DNA from: an uncultured Prevotellaceae bacterium
GTDB taxonomy: Bacteria; Bacteroidota; Bacteroidia; Bacteroidales; Bacteroidaceae
Length of the DNA: 33,994 nucleotides
NCBI GenBank assembly: GCA_946625675.1
Contig: CAMOTI010000010.1
Span: 1 to 33,994 of the forward strand
Reading direction: 5' to 3'
The position numbers were made by a program, and so were the translations under genes. Shown here piece after piece: positions 6,946-14,362 of this stretch; position 1 is the stretch's first letter; each line of letters opens with the position of its first letter. The notes beneath the pieces are model-generated. The model made no database searches. It had not been told where the DNA came from and saw only the letters and a program-made list of their open reading frames with translations.

Positions 6946-9000
6946 ATGAAAAAGTATATTTCCATCGCTATTCTGGTATGCTTGGTACTGTCTGTATCAG
7001 GTGGCAACTCTGCTTTTGCTGTCTTGCAGAAACCGAAAACCCAACAGTCTCAGCAGAAACCTAAGACTCAGCAAAAACAGCAGCCTAAGCAACAACCTAA
7101 GACTCAGCAGAAACAACAGCCTAAGGCTCAGCAGAAACAGCAACCTAAGGCTCAACAGCCCAAACAGCAAGCTAAGGCTCAACAGTCTAAGCCACAGCAG
7201 AAACAGCAGCCTAAAGCTCAGCAGTCCAAGTCTCAGCAGAAGACTCAACCACAGCAACAGGCAAAACCGCAGGCGCCCAAACCCTCGGGATTGGCTTCTA
7301 TCCCTGCGTCCAACAGCAAAACTGAGCTCAGAAACGAGAAGCAGGTGGTACAGAAGGCGAAGGCGGAGTCACAGCACAGGGCTGGCTACCTCTCTCAGCG
7401 GATCAAAGCGAACATGGACTCCGTACTCATCCTCCAAAACCGAATCGGACGACAGCAGTATTCCATCGACTCGCTCGGGAGGAATATCACGAACCTCAAT
7501 ATCAGGATCGACTCCATGCAGGTAAGGCTCGACACGCTCGAGAAGCAGCTCAACAACAAGATGTCCAACTACGGAAAGGCGATGACTTTCCTGCAGCGAA
7601 ACATGTCCATTCAGGAGAAAATCATGTTTATCTTCGCATCGGAAAACCTCACGCAGATGTTCCGGAGAATACGTTATATACGCGAATATTCTTCTTTCCA
7701 GAGGGCTCAGGGTATGCTCATCCGCGAGGAGCAGGCCGACGTCCGCAACACGAAGAATTCACTGCTCGACGCAAAGAACAACCTGCTCGCTTCCAAGTCC
7801 ATGATGCAGAAGACGCAGAACGACCTTCAGTTCACGAAAAACAGCTGCGAGCAGAAGGTGCAGTATCTCAACCAGAATCTTAACGTGGTGAAGGAGGAAA
7901 TTGCTAACTATCAACGACGCGAGGCGGCCATCGACGCACAGATAGACCGAATCATACAGGCGGAGATCGAGGCGGAGCGCCGACGCCAGGCGGAAGAGGC
8001 CAGAAGAAGGGCGGAGGCCGAGGCTCGTGCTGCTGCACGTGCCGAGGCGGCACGGAAGGCGGCACAGGCGAAAGCCGAGAAGCAGGCGGCTGCGGCGAAG
8101 GCTGCCAAGGCGGCAGCTGCTGCTAAGGCGGCGGAGGCTAAACGAAAGGCAGACGCAGAGGCCAAAAAGAAGGCGGAGGCGGCTGCGCAGGCTGCGGCGG
8201 CAAAACGGAAGGCGCAGCAGGACGCGCTCAACGCCAAGAGGGCGGCGGAAGCTCGAAAGAAGGCCGAAGACGAACGCAAACGAGCCGAGGCGGCTGCACG
8301 TAAGGCGAAGAGCGACGCGGAGAAAGCCGAGGCGGCTCGAAAGGCGGAAGAAGCGCGCAGACGGGCGGCGGAGGCTAAGCGCCAGGAAGAGGAAGCCAAA
8401 CGAAAAGAGGCGGAAGCGAAGCGACAGGCGGAGGAAGCAAAAGCGGCGGAGGAAGCGGCCAGAAAACGGGCTGAGGCTGAGGCCAGAGAGGCGAAGGAAC
8501 GGGCTAAGGAGGCTGAACGCACAACCGAACGGGCGGCGAAGGTCGAGAGGCAGGAAGCGAAAGCCACAAAGGCGGCGCCTGAGACCGACCAACTGTCTTC
8601 CAGCTTTGAAGCGAACAAAGGACGTTTGCCTTTGCCTGTGGCCGGTGGCCAGATCGTACGCCACTACGGAAGATACACTGTGTCTGGGGCATCCAACGTC
8701 ACGCTCGACAACAAGGGTATTGACATCAAGGGGTCGGCTGGAGGAGCGGTACGTGCCGTCTTCAACGGTCGTGTCTCTTCCATCTTCCAGTATGGAGGAC
8801 GTTACATCGTCATGATTCGCCACGGTAAGTTCATCTCTGTCTATTCCGGACTGGCCGGAGTCTCTGTATCTAACGGAACCAACGTCTCCACCGGACAGAC
8901 CATCGGTTCCATCGGAATGGACGAGTCAGGAGAACCGGTCATCCAGTTCCAGCTCCGTAAGGAATCGTCAAAGCTCAACCCCGAAGCATGGGTCAGATAA
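6946..9000 (+). CDS. EnvC-like murein hydrolase activator with degenerate LytM domain
   Basis: I start the gene at ATG 6946, which opens a good signal peptide (MKKYISIAILVCLVLSVSG); an upstream in-frame start would add 29 residues of leader-like sequence. The 684-residue product has, in order, a Q/K/P-rich repeat (about 27-115), a coiled coil (about 130-330), a roughly 200-residue Ala/Arg/Lys/Glu-rich helix (about 345-550) and a C-terminal M23/LytM fold (about 560-684). The LytM zinc ligands are missing: the usual HxG(I/V)D site reads NKGID, the YxHL position reads YSGL, and the final HxH reads QFQ. It should therefore activate periplasmic amidases as EnvC does, rather than cut peptidoglycan itself. 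It ends the TPR-DUF4292 series. Confidence 0.88.
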   Translation: MKKYISIAILVCLVLSVSGGNSAFAVLQKPKTQQSQQKPKTQQKQQPKQQPKTQQKQQPKAQQKQQPKAQQPKQQAKAQQSKPQQKQQPKAQQSKSQQKTQPQQQAKPQAPKPSGLASIPASNSKTELRNEKQVVQKAKAESQHRAGYLSQRIKANMDSVLILQNRIGRQQYSIDSLGRNITNLNIRIDSMQVRLDTLEKQLNNKMSNYGKAMTFLQRNMSIQEKIMFIFASENLTQMFRRIRYIREYSSFQRAQGMLIREEQADVRNTKNSLLDAKNNLLASKSMMQKTQNDLQFTKNSCEQKVQYLNQNLNVVKEEIANYQRREAAIDAQIDRIIQAEIEAERRRQAEEARRRAEAEARAAARAEAARKAAQAKAEKQAAAAKAAKAAAAAKAAEAKRKADAEAKKKAEAAAQAAAAKRKAQQDALNAKRAAEARKKAEDERKRAEAAARKAKSDAEKAEAARKAEEARRRAAEAKRQEEEAKRKEAEAKRQAEEAKAAEEAARKRAEAEAREAKERAKEAERTTERAAKVERQEAKATKAAPETDQLSSSFEANKGRLPLPVAGGQIVRHYGRYTVSGASNVTLDNKGIDIKGSAGGAVRAVFNGRVSSIFQYGGRYIVMIRHGKFISVYSGLAGVSVSNGTNVSTGQTIGSIGMDESGEPVIQFQLRKESSKLNPEAWVR
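7024..7275 (+). repeat. In-gene tandem repeat coding KPKAQQKQQ units
   Basis: Imperfect short repeats of the CCTAAGGCTCAGCAGAAACAG type encode the Q/K/P-rich stretch just after the signal peptide. Copy number is likely to vary between strains. Confidence 0.85.
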
Positions 9001-9023
9001 AATCCTCTGCATTTTCAAATACT

Positions 9024-9057
9024 ATCCCGCACCCTTTACCCGGTGCGGGATTTTTTT
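9024..9057 (+). terminator. Rho-independent terminator after the EnvC-like gene
   Basis: A perfect 10-bp stem, ATCCCGCACC (9024-9033) and GGTGCGGGAT (9042-9051), is followed by T7. It closes the TPR-DUF4292-EnvC transcription unit. Confidence 0.93.
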
Positions 9058-9325
9058 GCACTCCTCCCCCCCCCACACACCATCACCCCTGAAACCCTTC
9101 CGCCTCCCATTCCAAAACGCTCCAATTACGTACCCCCGCTTAGTAGCGGCGGTATCCGACCGCTGAAGCACTCACGTTCCCGCCTCGTACCACGCCCGTC
9201 ACCGAAGCGCTCCCGAAACGTACACCCCAAAGGAGGGGAAAAATCCGTTTTTCCAAGCACCCACGCCCCTGATACGTACCAAACCCATCACCGAAACACT
9301 CCCGCCTCGTACCGAAGCCCATCCG

Positions 9326-9380
9326 CACTGGGGTTGTGGACGTCCTCGTCCGCACATCTGGCCGGCGAAGCACGGCCTTT
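9326..9380 (+). repeat. F2 double-hairpin repeat, copy b
   Basis: CACTGGGGTTGTGGACGTCC is followed by CGTCC and then by GGCCGGCGAAGCACGGCC. The two hairpins are GGACG/CGTCC and GGCCG-GC/GC-CGGCC, the second with a GAA loop and a bulged A. Confidence 0.9.
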
Positions 9381-9414
9381 CCGCTTCCCTTTCTCGTACG
9401 ACCTTTAGTAGCGA

Positions 9415-9550
9415 GATTCTGGAGCAGCGAGCGAAACGCCAAGCTTGCTTGTGCTTTTCCGAAACTTCCGATTAAGCCGAACGTAATGCCAAGCTTGCTT
9501 GAGCATTACTGAGGCGTAGGAAGTTCGCCGTAGGCAATCGTGACAGAATC
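9415..9550 (+). repeat. F4 structured element, long form (136 bp)
   Basis: Its ends are GATTCTG (9415-9421) and CAGAATC (9544-9550). It contains two AAGCTTGCTTG hairpins, one inside a GTAATGC/GCATTAC stem, and an ACTTCC/GGAAGT outer pairing. It interrupts a repeat that is continuous at 11731-11745, so it appears to be an insertion. Confidence 0.8.
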
Positions 9551-9563
9551 CTACGAAGAGAAA

Positions 9564-9630
9564 TTATCTGAACTTTGAAGCACCAACCACCCCTTTACGT
9601 ACCAAGTCCATCAGCAAAACTAAATACACT
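9564..9630 (+). repeat. TTATCTGAACTTTGAAGCAC repeat, left copy
   Basis: The unit runs from TTATCTGAACTTTG through CACCAACCACCC and TACGTACCAAG to CAGCAAAACTAAATACACT. It recurs at 11739-11790 and 11882-11948, on the other side of the AAA-ATPase gene. Confidence 0.85.
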
Positions 9631-9699
9631 TCTATATAACAAATATGTATTATGTTGATTTAAAGAGTGTTGTATTTTTACTTAACATTATTCGCACTC

Positions 9700-9806
9700 A
9701 AAAATAATTCGTGAAAATTCGTTCCAATTCGTGTTCGAAAAAATTCATGTCAATTAAATAAATTATTCAGGAAAATTCGTGGACATTCATGGACATTCGT
9801 GTTAAA
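9700..9806 (+). repeat. F3 AT-rich repeat array
   Basis: Variant copies of ATTCGTG, ATTCATG and GGACATTCGTGTTAAAAT are arranged in tandem and followed by the CGCAACGAAA motif seen after other F3 arrays. Confidence 0.8.
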
Positions 9807-9916
9807 ATCAAACATACGCAACGAAAGAAATTATTGTTATTGCCGTTTTTTTTGGGGCGCGCCAAATGAGAGTCTTTTCACTTTTCACTTTTCACTTAAA
9901 AGAAATCTTTTTTTAT

Positions 9917-9947
9917 TTTGATTTATCACCATTTCTTTGTAATTTTG
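9917..9947 (+). promoter_or_regulatory. Putative promoter of the AAA-ATPase gene
   Basis: TTTG (9917-9920) and TAATTTTG (9940-9947) are separated by exactly 19 bases, matching the Bacteroidetes -33/-7 consensus. It lies 42 bp before the ATG. Confidence 0.75.
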
Positions 9948-9988
9948 CAAAAAGAAGTCTCAGGTCTGAGAACTAAAAACTGAAAGTT

Positions 9989-11557
9989 ATGGGCAACTAC
10001 ATCAACCTCGGCAATGCCGCATTCAAGATTTCACGCAATAGTGAATACATCGACAAGTCTGGACTGATTGAGGTGATTAACTCAACAATCGACACGGAGA
10101 GACAGTTCAGTTGTGTCACCCGTTCACGCCGCTTCGGAAAGTCCATGGCGGCGAAGATGCTTTGTGCCTACTACGACCAGTCATGCGATTCTCATCTTCT
10201 TTTCGACGATTTGCAGATTTCCCAAAGCCCGTCCTATCAACAGCACCTCAACAAGTATCCTGTGATATATCTTGACATGACATCGTTCTTTCCTCTTTTC
10301 AAGCTCGATTCAATCATAGAAAAGATAGACGAAACTGTCAAGAAGGACATATATAACGCTTTTCCAGAATGCCCGAAAGTAGATGATGATGACTTGATGG
10401 AGGCGCTCATCCATGTAAGTGCTGTTACTGGCAAGAAGTTCATCTGTATAATTGATGAGTGGGACTGTATCTTGCGTGAGTGTGGTGAAAACAAAAGTGT
10501 GACTGACAGATATGTGAACTGGCTAAGGCGTATGTTCAAACAAGTCAAGGCTGCAGATGTGTTTTCTGCCGTGTATATGACTGGCATTCTGCCTATCAAG
10601 AAATACAACACGGAGTCGGCTCTCAACAACTTTAAGGAGTATTCGATGGTCGAGCCGGGAAATATGGCCACTTTCTTCGGATTTACGAAGATGGAAGTCA
10701 GGATGTTGGCTCAAAAATACGATATGGACTTCAATGAACTGGAGAAATGGTATGATGGTTACAGAATTGGTGATGAACCGTCAATTTTCAATCCCAACTC
10801 GGTGATGGAGGCATTGAGTAGACGACGATGTAGAAGTTACTGGTCGGCAACGGGGGCCTACGATGCAGTGGCGAAATACATATCCATGAACTTCGAAGGC
10901 CTCAAGGACCATATTTTGAAATTGTTGGGGGGAGGAAAAGTGAAGGTGAAAACAACGACCTTCGACAATGACCTTTCTTTGATTGAAGGACGCGATGACG
11001 TTCTGACCGTGCTTATCCATCTCGGCTATCTCTCATTCGATTGGAGAACGAATGAGTGTTATGTCCCTAACTTGGAGGTGTCGGGCGTCTTGTCAAATGC
11101 TGTCGAGAAAACAAACTGGAAGAATGTGGCTAAGGCATTGCAAGATTCTGAAGAACTGGTCGAGACCACCATCAATGGCGACGAACAAGCAGTTGCACAG
11201 GCTATCGATGCAGCACACGACGAGAACACGAGCGTCCTCTCCTACAACAACGAGAACTCTCTGGCCTGTGTCATCTCCCTTGCTTATTTCTCTGCACGCA
11301 ACGACTACATAATCACCCGCGAGATGCCATCCGGAAAAGGCTTCGCCGACATGATTTTCATACCCCGCAAGAACGTGGACAAGCCGGCCCTCGTCGTGGA
11401 GCTGAAAGTGAACAAGTCCGCTGAAACCGCCATTACCCAAATCAAACGCAAAAACTATCCCGCCATCCTCGCTGGCTACACCGACAACATCCTTCTCGTC
11501 GGAATCAACTACGACAAGAAGACAAAAACACACTCTTGCATCATCGAGAAAGGGTAG
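9989..11557 (+). CDS. AAA-ATPase-like protein with C-terminal PD-(D/E)XK nuclease domain
   Basis: The 522-residue protein matches the AAA-ATPase_like (PF09820) plus PDDEXK_9 (PF08011) architecture abundant in Bacteroidetes. It begins with the family-typical YIDKSGLIEVI segment. The P-loop is the unusual SRRFGKS (about 47-53) and the Walker B-like site is FICIIDEWD (about 150). Near residues 450-475 the nuclease signature reads FADMIFIPRK, then LVVELKVNK, giving D and E-x-K residues. The role of the family is unproven; defence or DNA processing has been proposed. The gene has its own promoter, is isolated from neighbours and is bracketed by direct repeats, which suggests it arrived or moved as an independent unit. 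Confidence 0.88.
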   Translation: MGNYINLGNAAFKISRNSEYIDKSGLIEVINSTIDTERQFSCVTRSRRFGKSMAAKMLCAYYDQSCDSHLLFDDLQISQSPSYQQHLNKYPVIYLDMTSFFPLFKLDSIIEKIDETVKKDIYNAFPECPKVDDDDLMEALIHVSAVTGKKFICIIDEWDCILRECGENKSVTDRYVNWLRRMFKQVKAADVFSAVYMTGILPIKKYNTESALNNFKEYSMVEPGNMATFFGFTKMEVRMLAQKYDMDFNELEKWYDGYRIGDEPSIFNPNSVMEALSRRRCRSYWSATGAYDAVAKYISMNFEGLKDHILKLLGGGKVKVKTTTFDNDLSLIEGRDDVLTVLIHLGYLSFDWRTNECYVPNLEVSGVLSNAVEKTNWKNVAKALQDSEELVETTINGDEQAVAQAIDAAHDENTSVLSYNNENSLACVISLAYFSARNDYIITREMPSGKGFADMIFIPRKNVDKPALVVELKVNKSAETAITQIKRKNYPAILAGYTDNILLVGINYDKKTKTHSCIIEKG

Positions 11558-11572
11558 GGCGTTCGTCCTGCC

Positions 11573-11605
11573 AGTAGAGACGCGCCGTGGTGCGTCTTCA
11601 TACTA
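11573..11605 (+). repeat. F1 hairpin repeat, copy 3 (wobble variant)
   Basis: The stem carries two changes relative to the other copies (GACGCGCC and GGTGCGTC). They turn a C-G pair into a G-T pair, so the stem still pairs as RNA. Confidence 0.88.
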
Positions 11606-11658
11606 AATTCATTGGCTGTGGGGGCTTGCTTCATGTCAGCCCCACTTCATTTTTTTTC

Positions 11659-11710
11659 TGGGGTTGTGGACGTCCTCGTCCGCACATCTGGCCGGCGAAG
11701 CACGGCCTTT
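11659..11710 (+). repeat. F2 double-hairpin repeat, copy c
   Basis: Nearly identical to copy b, including the CCGCTTCCC that follows. The initial CAC is absent. Confidence 0.9.
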
Positions 11711-11738
11711 CCGCTTCCCCGACTCGTAGTAGCGAAGC

Positions 11739-11790
11739 TTATCTGAACTTTGAAGCACCAACCACCCTGTTACGTACCAAGCCCATCAAC
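11739..11790 (+). repeat. TTATCTGAACTTTGAAGCAC repeat, second copy
   Basis: It follows TAGTAGCGAAGC without the F4 insertion seen in the left copy and leads directly into F2 copy d. Confidence 0.85.
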
Positions 11791-11843
11791 ACTGGGGTTG
11801 TGGACGTCCTCGTCCGCACATCCGGCCGGCGAAGCACGGCCTT
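11790..11843 (+). repeat. F2 double-hairpin repeat, copy d
   Basis: It has both hairpins of the family (GGACG/CGTCC and GGCCG/CGGCC). One base differs from copy b in the spacer (CATCCGG instead of CATCTGG). Confidence 0.9.
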
Positions 11844-11881
11844 TCCACTTTCCCGACTCGTACACCCTATAGGAGCGAAGC

Positions 11882-11948
11882 TTATCTGAACTTTGAAGCA
11901 CCAACCACCCCGTTACGTACCAAGCCCATCAGCAAAACTAAATACACT
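11882..11948 (+). repeat. TTATCTGAACTTTGAAGCAC repeat, third copy
   Basis: It matches the left copy through CAGCAAAACTAAATACACT and then runs into a TTCACTA tract that reaches the argE stop codon. Confidence 0.85.
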
Positions 11949-11979
11949 ATTCACTATTCACTCTTCACTTATACACTTT

Positions 11980-13023
11980 TCATTCCAATAGCTCATAATA
12001 AGTCCTAATTGCATCCTCTATCTCGCTGATACATATATACTCATCGGCCGTGTGCGACCTCCTTGACTCGCCCGGGCCCAGTTTCAGCGACGGGAAAGGC
12101 ATCAGCGCCTGGTCGGAGAGGGTAGGGGAGCCGAACGGAACCATACCTCTCGCCACGCATTTCTTCACGAATGGATGGCTGGGGCTGATGCTCGATGAGT
12201 TCAGACGGAACGAGCGGGCTGTCAGCTCGCTTTTCAGGTGCTGCTGAAGCATGGCGAAGATCTCCTCGTTCGTATAGCATTCGTTGCTGCGGATGTCTAT
12301 AGTGAAACGGCATTCGTCGGGGATGACATTGTGCTGAGTGCCCGCACTGATCATCGTCACCGTCATCTTCACAGGACCCAGCAAGTCGCTCTGGCGGTTC
12401 AGGTGGCTCTGCTGGATGCGGCGGATGTCCTCGATGGCCTCGTAGATGGCGTTCAAGCCTTCGTCGCGGGCGGCATGGCCCGACACGCCTTTCGCCACGG
12501 CGTCAACCACCATCAACCCTTTCTCAGCTATCGCTGGCTGCATGCCCGTAGGCTCACCGACTATCGCAAAGTCAATCGGAGGCAGCAGCGGCAGCACGCT
12601 CTCGATTCCCTCTCGCCCCGACACCTCCTCTTCGCAAGAAGCCAGGTAAATCAGGTTGGGATGATGGTCGCGAAGCAGCAGGAAAACCTGCAACAACGCC
12701 ATCAGTCCGCCGCCGCAGTCGTTCGCGCCGAGCCCGTATAGCTTGTCTCCTTCCAGCGAAGGGGTGAAGGGGTCGTGCGTCCAGCCGGACACGGGCTTCA
12801 CCGTGTCTATATGTGCGTTCAGCAGGATGGCTGGACTTTCGGTGTTGAAATGTGTGCTCTTTGCCCACACGTTATTTCCCTGCCGCTCCGGAGTACAACC
12901 TTGCGACTGCAAATAGTTTTCAACGATGTCGGCGGCTGCTTTTTCATCTCGGCTCACCGACGGGGTGGCTATCAGCTGCTTCAGCAGACTCACTGCCTCG
13001 TTTGTCGATTGTATGATATCCAT
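11980..13023 (-). CDS. argE: M20 family deacylase, probable N-acetyl/succinyl-ornithine deacylase
   Basis: The 347-residue M20 metallohydrolase carries the two-zinc signature: H71 and D73 in LLNAHIDTVKP, D102 in LGANDCGGG, the catalytic E131-E132 in ASCEEEVSG, then VGEPTGM and the late histidine in ESRRSHTADEY. The family releases ornithine from an N-acylated intermediate of arginine synthesis; Bacteroides species use succinylated intermediates, so the substrate may be N-succinylornithine. No other arginine gene is in the window, so the substrate assignment rests on family resemblance; a related M20 peptidase is possible. The start MDIIQS at 13023 gives a normal length. A long leader with a folded element lies upstream. 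Confidence 0.78.
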   Translation of the reverse strand: MDIIQSTNEAVSLLKQLIATPSVSRDEKAAADIVENYLQSQGCTPERQGNNVWAKSTHFNTESPAILLNAHIDTVKPVSGWTHDPFTPSLEGDKLYGLGANDCGGGLMALLQVFLLLRDHHPNLIYLASCEEEVSGREGIESVLPLLPPIDFAIVGEPTGMQPAIAEKGLMVVDAVAKGVSGHAARDEGLNAIYEAIEDIRRIQQSHLNRQSDLLGPVKMTVTMISAGTQHNVIPDECRFTIDIRSNECYTNEEIFAMLQQHLKSELTARSFRLNSSSISPSHPFVKKCVARGMVPFGSPTLSDQALMPFPSLKLGPGESRRSHTADEYICISEIEDAIRTYYELLE

Positions 13024-13191
13024 GTCCTTACATAATGATTTGGTCCTGCAAGACTGTATGTTGCTTGCTTCTTTTTCTTTTTTCCCTACACCATCCCGGA
13101 TGGCAAAATTTCAAACTACCTGTCCGGATGGCTTTTTATTGAGCGCGAAGTGCGTTTTTTCTCCGCAACGCAGTGGAGGACTTTTTATTGA

Positions 13192-13300
13192 GTTTTGTCT
13201 GCACGAAGTGCCGTCGTTGATGCCGTGGCGGATGGAAGCAAACTTGTTTGCGTACAGCCGTCACGGCAGCAACGACGCAGGGCGAAGCCCAAGACAAAAC
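13192..13300. other. Cloverleaf-like structured element (four-way junction)
   Basis: GTTTTGTCT (13192-13200) pairs with AGACAAAAC (13292-13300). Inside are a GCAC-GAA-GTGC hairpin (13201-13211), a long arm made of CGTCGTTG/CAACGACG (13212-13219 with 13270-13277), TGCCGTG/CACGGCA (13221-13227 with 13262-13268) and GCGG/CCGT, capped by GCAAAC-TT-GTTTGC (13238-13251), and a GGGC-GAA-GCCC hairpin (13280-13290). It may be a structured RNA in the argE leader or a DNA repeat element. Confidence 0.75.
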
Positions 13301-13411
13301 GTTTTTTTATTTTTCTCAACATTTACTTATCGAGTGTGATTAGGCTCTCGACAATAGTTGGCTAAAAAAAACAAAGCACCTTTTATTACGGCTACATTAT
13401 CAATTTTTATG

Positions 13412-13442
13412 CAAATTTACGGCTTTAATTCTATATTTCAAT
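13412..13442 (-). promoter_or_regulatory. Putative argE promoter
   Basis: On the minus strand TAAATTTG (13412-13419) fits the -7 box, and ATTG (13439-13442), one mismatch to TTTG, lies 19 bases upstream. It would give a leader of about 380 nt that includes the cloverleaf element. Confidence 0.5.
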
Positions 13443-13545
13443 ATGTTTTCTTTTGTTTGGAATTTGTTTAAATAAGCAGTCCTTAAAAAATTTAAAAATT
13501 AAAATTCAATGTCAAAAATTTTTCGTTTTTCTCGCAAAAATTGAC

Positions 13546-13553
13546 TATCTTTG
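13546..13553 (+). promoter_or_regulatory. Putative -7 promoter element before the IMP cyclohydrolase gene
   Basis: TATCTTTG is a perfect -7 match about 95 bp before the ATG. The expected -33 position reads TTTC or TTCG rather than TTTG. Confidence 0.5.
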
Positions 13554-13647
13554 CAAATAAGTATGTAGAAGGATTTTCCCTTCTCAAGGGAAATTTTTGT
13601 TGTTAATTGCGTAAGATTTTGTACGCCAAAAAATTAATGTAAGATTT

Positions 13648-14241
13648 ATGAGTGAAATGAAAAAAATCAAGACTGCGCTTGTGTCTGTTTTCCATAAGGA
13701 CGGGTTGGACGAATTGCTTGCTGAGCTCCACAAAAACAGTGTTCAGTTCATCTCTACTGGGGGAACACAGAAATTTATTGAGTCTCTGGGCTATCCCTGC
13801 CAGAAGGTAGAGGAACTGACCACGTATCCTTCAATTCTCGGTGGAAGGGTCAAGACCCTGCACCCTAAGGTGTTCGGTGGTATTCTCGGACGTCGGGAAC
13901 TGGCTGAAGACCAGGAGGAGATGGCAAAATACGAGATTCCGGAAATCGACCTGGTGATCGTGGATCTCTATCCGTTCGAGCAGACGGTGGCAACAACCAA
14001 CGACGAGGCGCAGATCATTGAGAAAATTGATATAGGAGGAATCTCCCTCATACGTGCTGGTGCGAAGAACTTCAAAGACGTGGTCATCGTGGCCAGCAAG
14101 CAGCAGTACCAGCCGCTGCTCGACATCGTGAAGGAGCAGGGAGCGCAGACCAACATCGACCAGCGACGCTGGTTCGCCAAGGAGGCCTTCGCCACCAGCT
14201 CACACTACGACACGGCGATACATGCCTATTTCGCTAAGTAG
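13648..14241 (+). CDS. purH: Stand-alone IMP cyclohydrolase domain (PurH N-terminal half)
   Basis: The 197 residues correspond to the MGS-like IMP cyclohydrolase domain of PurH, which closes FAICAR to IMP in the last step of purine synthesis. Family motifs are clear: TALVSVFHKDG (9-19), FISTGGT (34-40), TSYP-like LTTYPSILGGRVKTLHPKVFGGIL (around 57-80), VDLYPFE and IDIGGISLIRAGAKNF. It stops right after the DTAIHAYF segment that ends this domain. The roughly 300-residue AICAR transformylase domain of the usual bifunctional PurH is absent, and no remnant is seen in the 121 bp before mreB. A separate transformylase elsewhere is expected. It lies upstream of mreB, a neighbourhood I recall for purH in Bacteroidales. 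Confidence 0.9.
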   Translation: MSEMKKIKTALVSVFHKDGLDELLAELHKNSVQFISTGGTQKFIESLGYPCQKVEELTTYPSILGGRVKTLHPKVFGGILGRRELAEDQEEMAKYEIPEIDLVIVDLYPFEQTVATTNDEAQIIEKIDIGGISLIRAGAKNFKDVVIVASKQQYQPLLDIVKEQGAQTNIDQRRWFAKEAFATSSHYDTAIHAYFAK

Positions 14242-14362
14242 ATGCAGGGAATTTGGAAGTAGGAAGAGGACAGTGGAAAAATATATGGAATGAATCAATT
14301 TAACAGCTCTTCCTTGCTTGGATTTTTCTCATCATAAACAAATTCAAAATCGTAACCCGTAG

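Larger units (their letters stand above)
9058..9988. other. Long repeat-rich gap upstream of the AAA-ATPase gene
   Basis: This stretch holds degenerate CGTACC/CCATCACCGAA units (about 9075-9325), an F2 copy, a long F4 element, a TTATCTGAACTTTG repeat (9564-9630), F3 units (about 9700-9806), a TTTTCACT tract (about 9882-9898) and a promoter. The open frames here are repeat sequence read through and show no protein family. Confidence 0.75.
11558..11979. other. Repeat-filled gap between the AAA-ATPase gene and argE
   Basis: It consists almost wholly of an F1 copy, two F2 copies, two TTATCTGAAC repeats and a TTCACT tract (about 11943-11979). No gene is visible. Confidence 0.8.
13024..13647. other. 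Divergent intergenic region between argE and the IMP cyclohydrolase gene
   Basis: It contains two F5 CCGGATGGC motifs (about 13089 and 13119), small hairpins (13143-13178), the four-way-junction structure (13192-13300), and promoter-like boxes for both strands. No supported coding sequence is seen. Confidence 0.75.

Noticed and set aside
7759-8823. Long minus-strand open frames inside the EnvC-like gene
   Set aside because: They are antisense reads of the GC-biased Ala/Arg/Glu codons and give Arg/Leu/Ser-rich sequence with no family signature.
9043-9408. Possible 121-residue gene in the gap before the AAA-ATPase
   Set aside because: It begins in the T tract of a terminator and runs through F2 and other repeats, so the open frame is a repeat artefact.
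9855-9875. GGCGCGCC palindrome before the AAA-ATPase promoter
   Set aside because: It is a single 8-bp palindrome with no supporting context; nothing indicates a function.
11587-11889. Possible 100-residue gene after the AAA-ATPase
   Set aside because: It consists of F1/F2 repeat sequence read through twice, with no start context or family.
13192-13300. Integron attC-type site
   Set aside because: The fold is superficially similar, but the conserved R and L box sequences are absent and no integron integrase or cassette is nearby.
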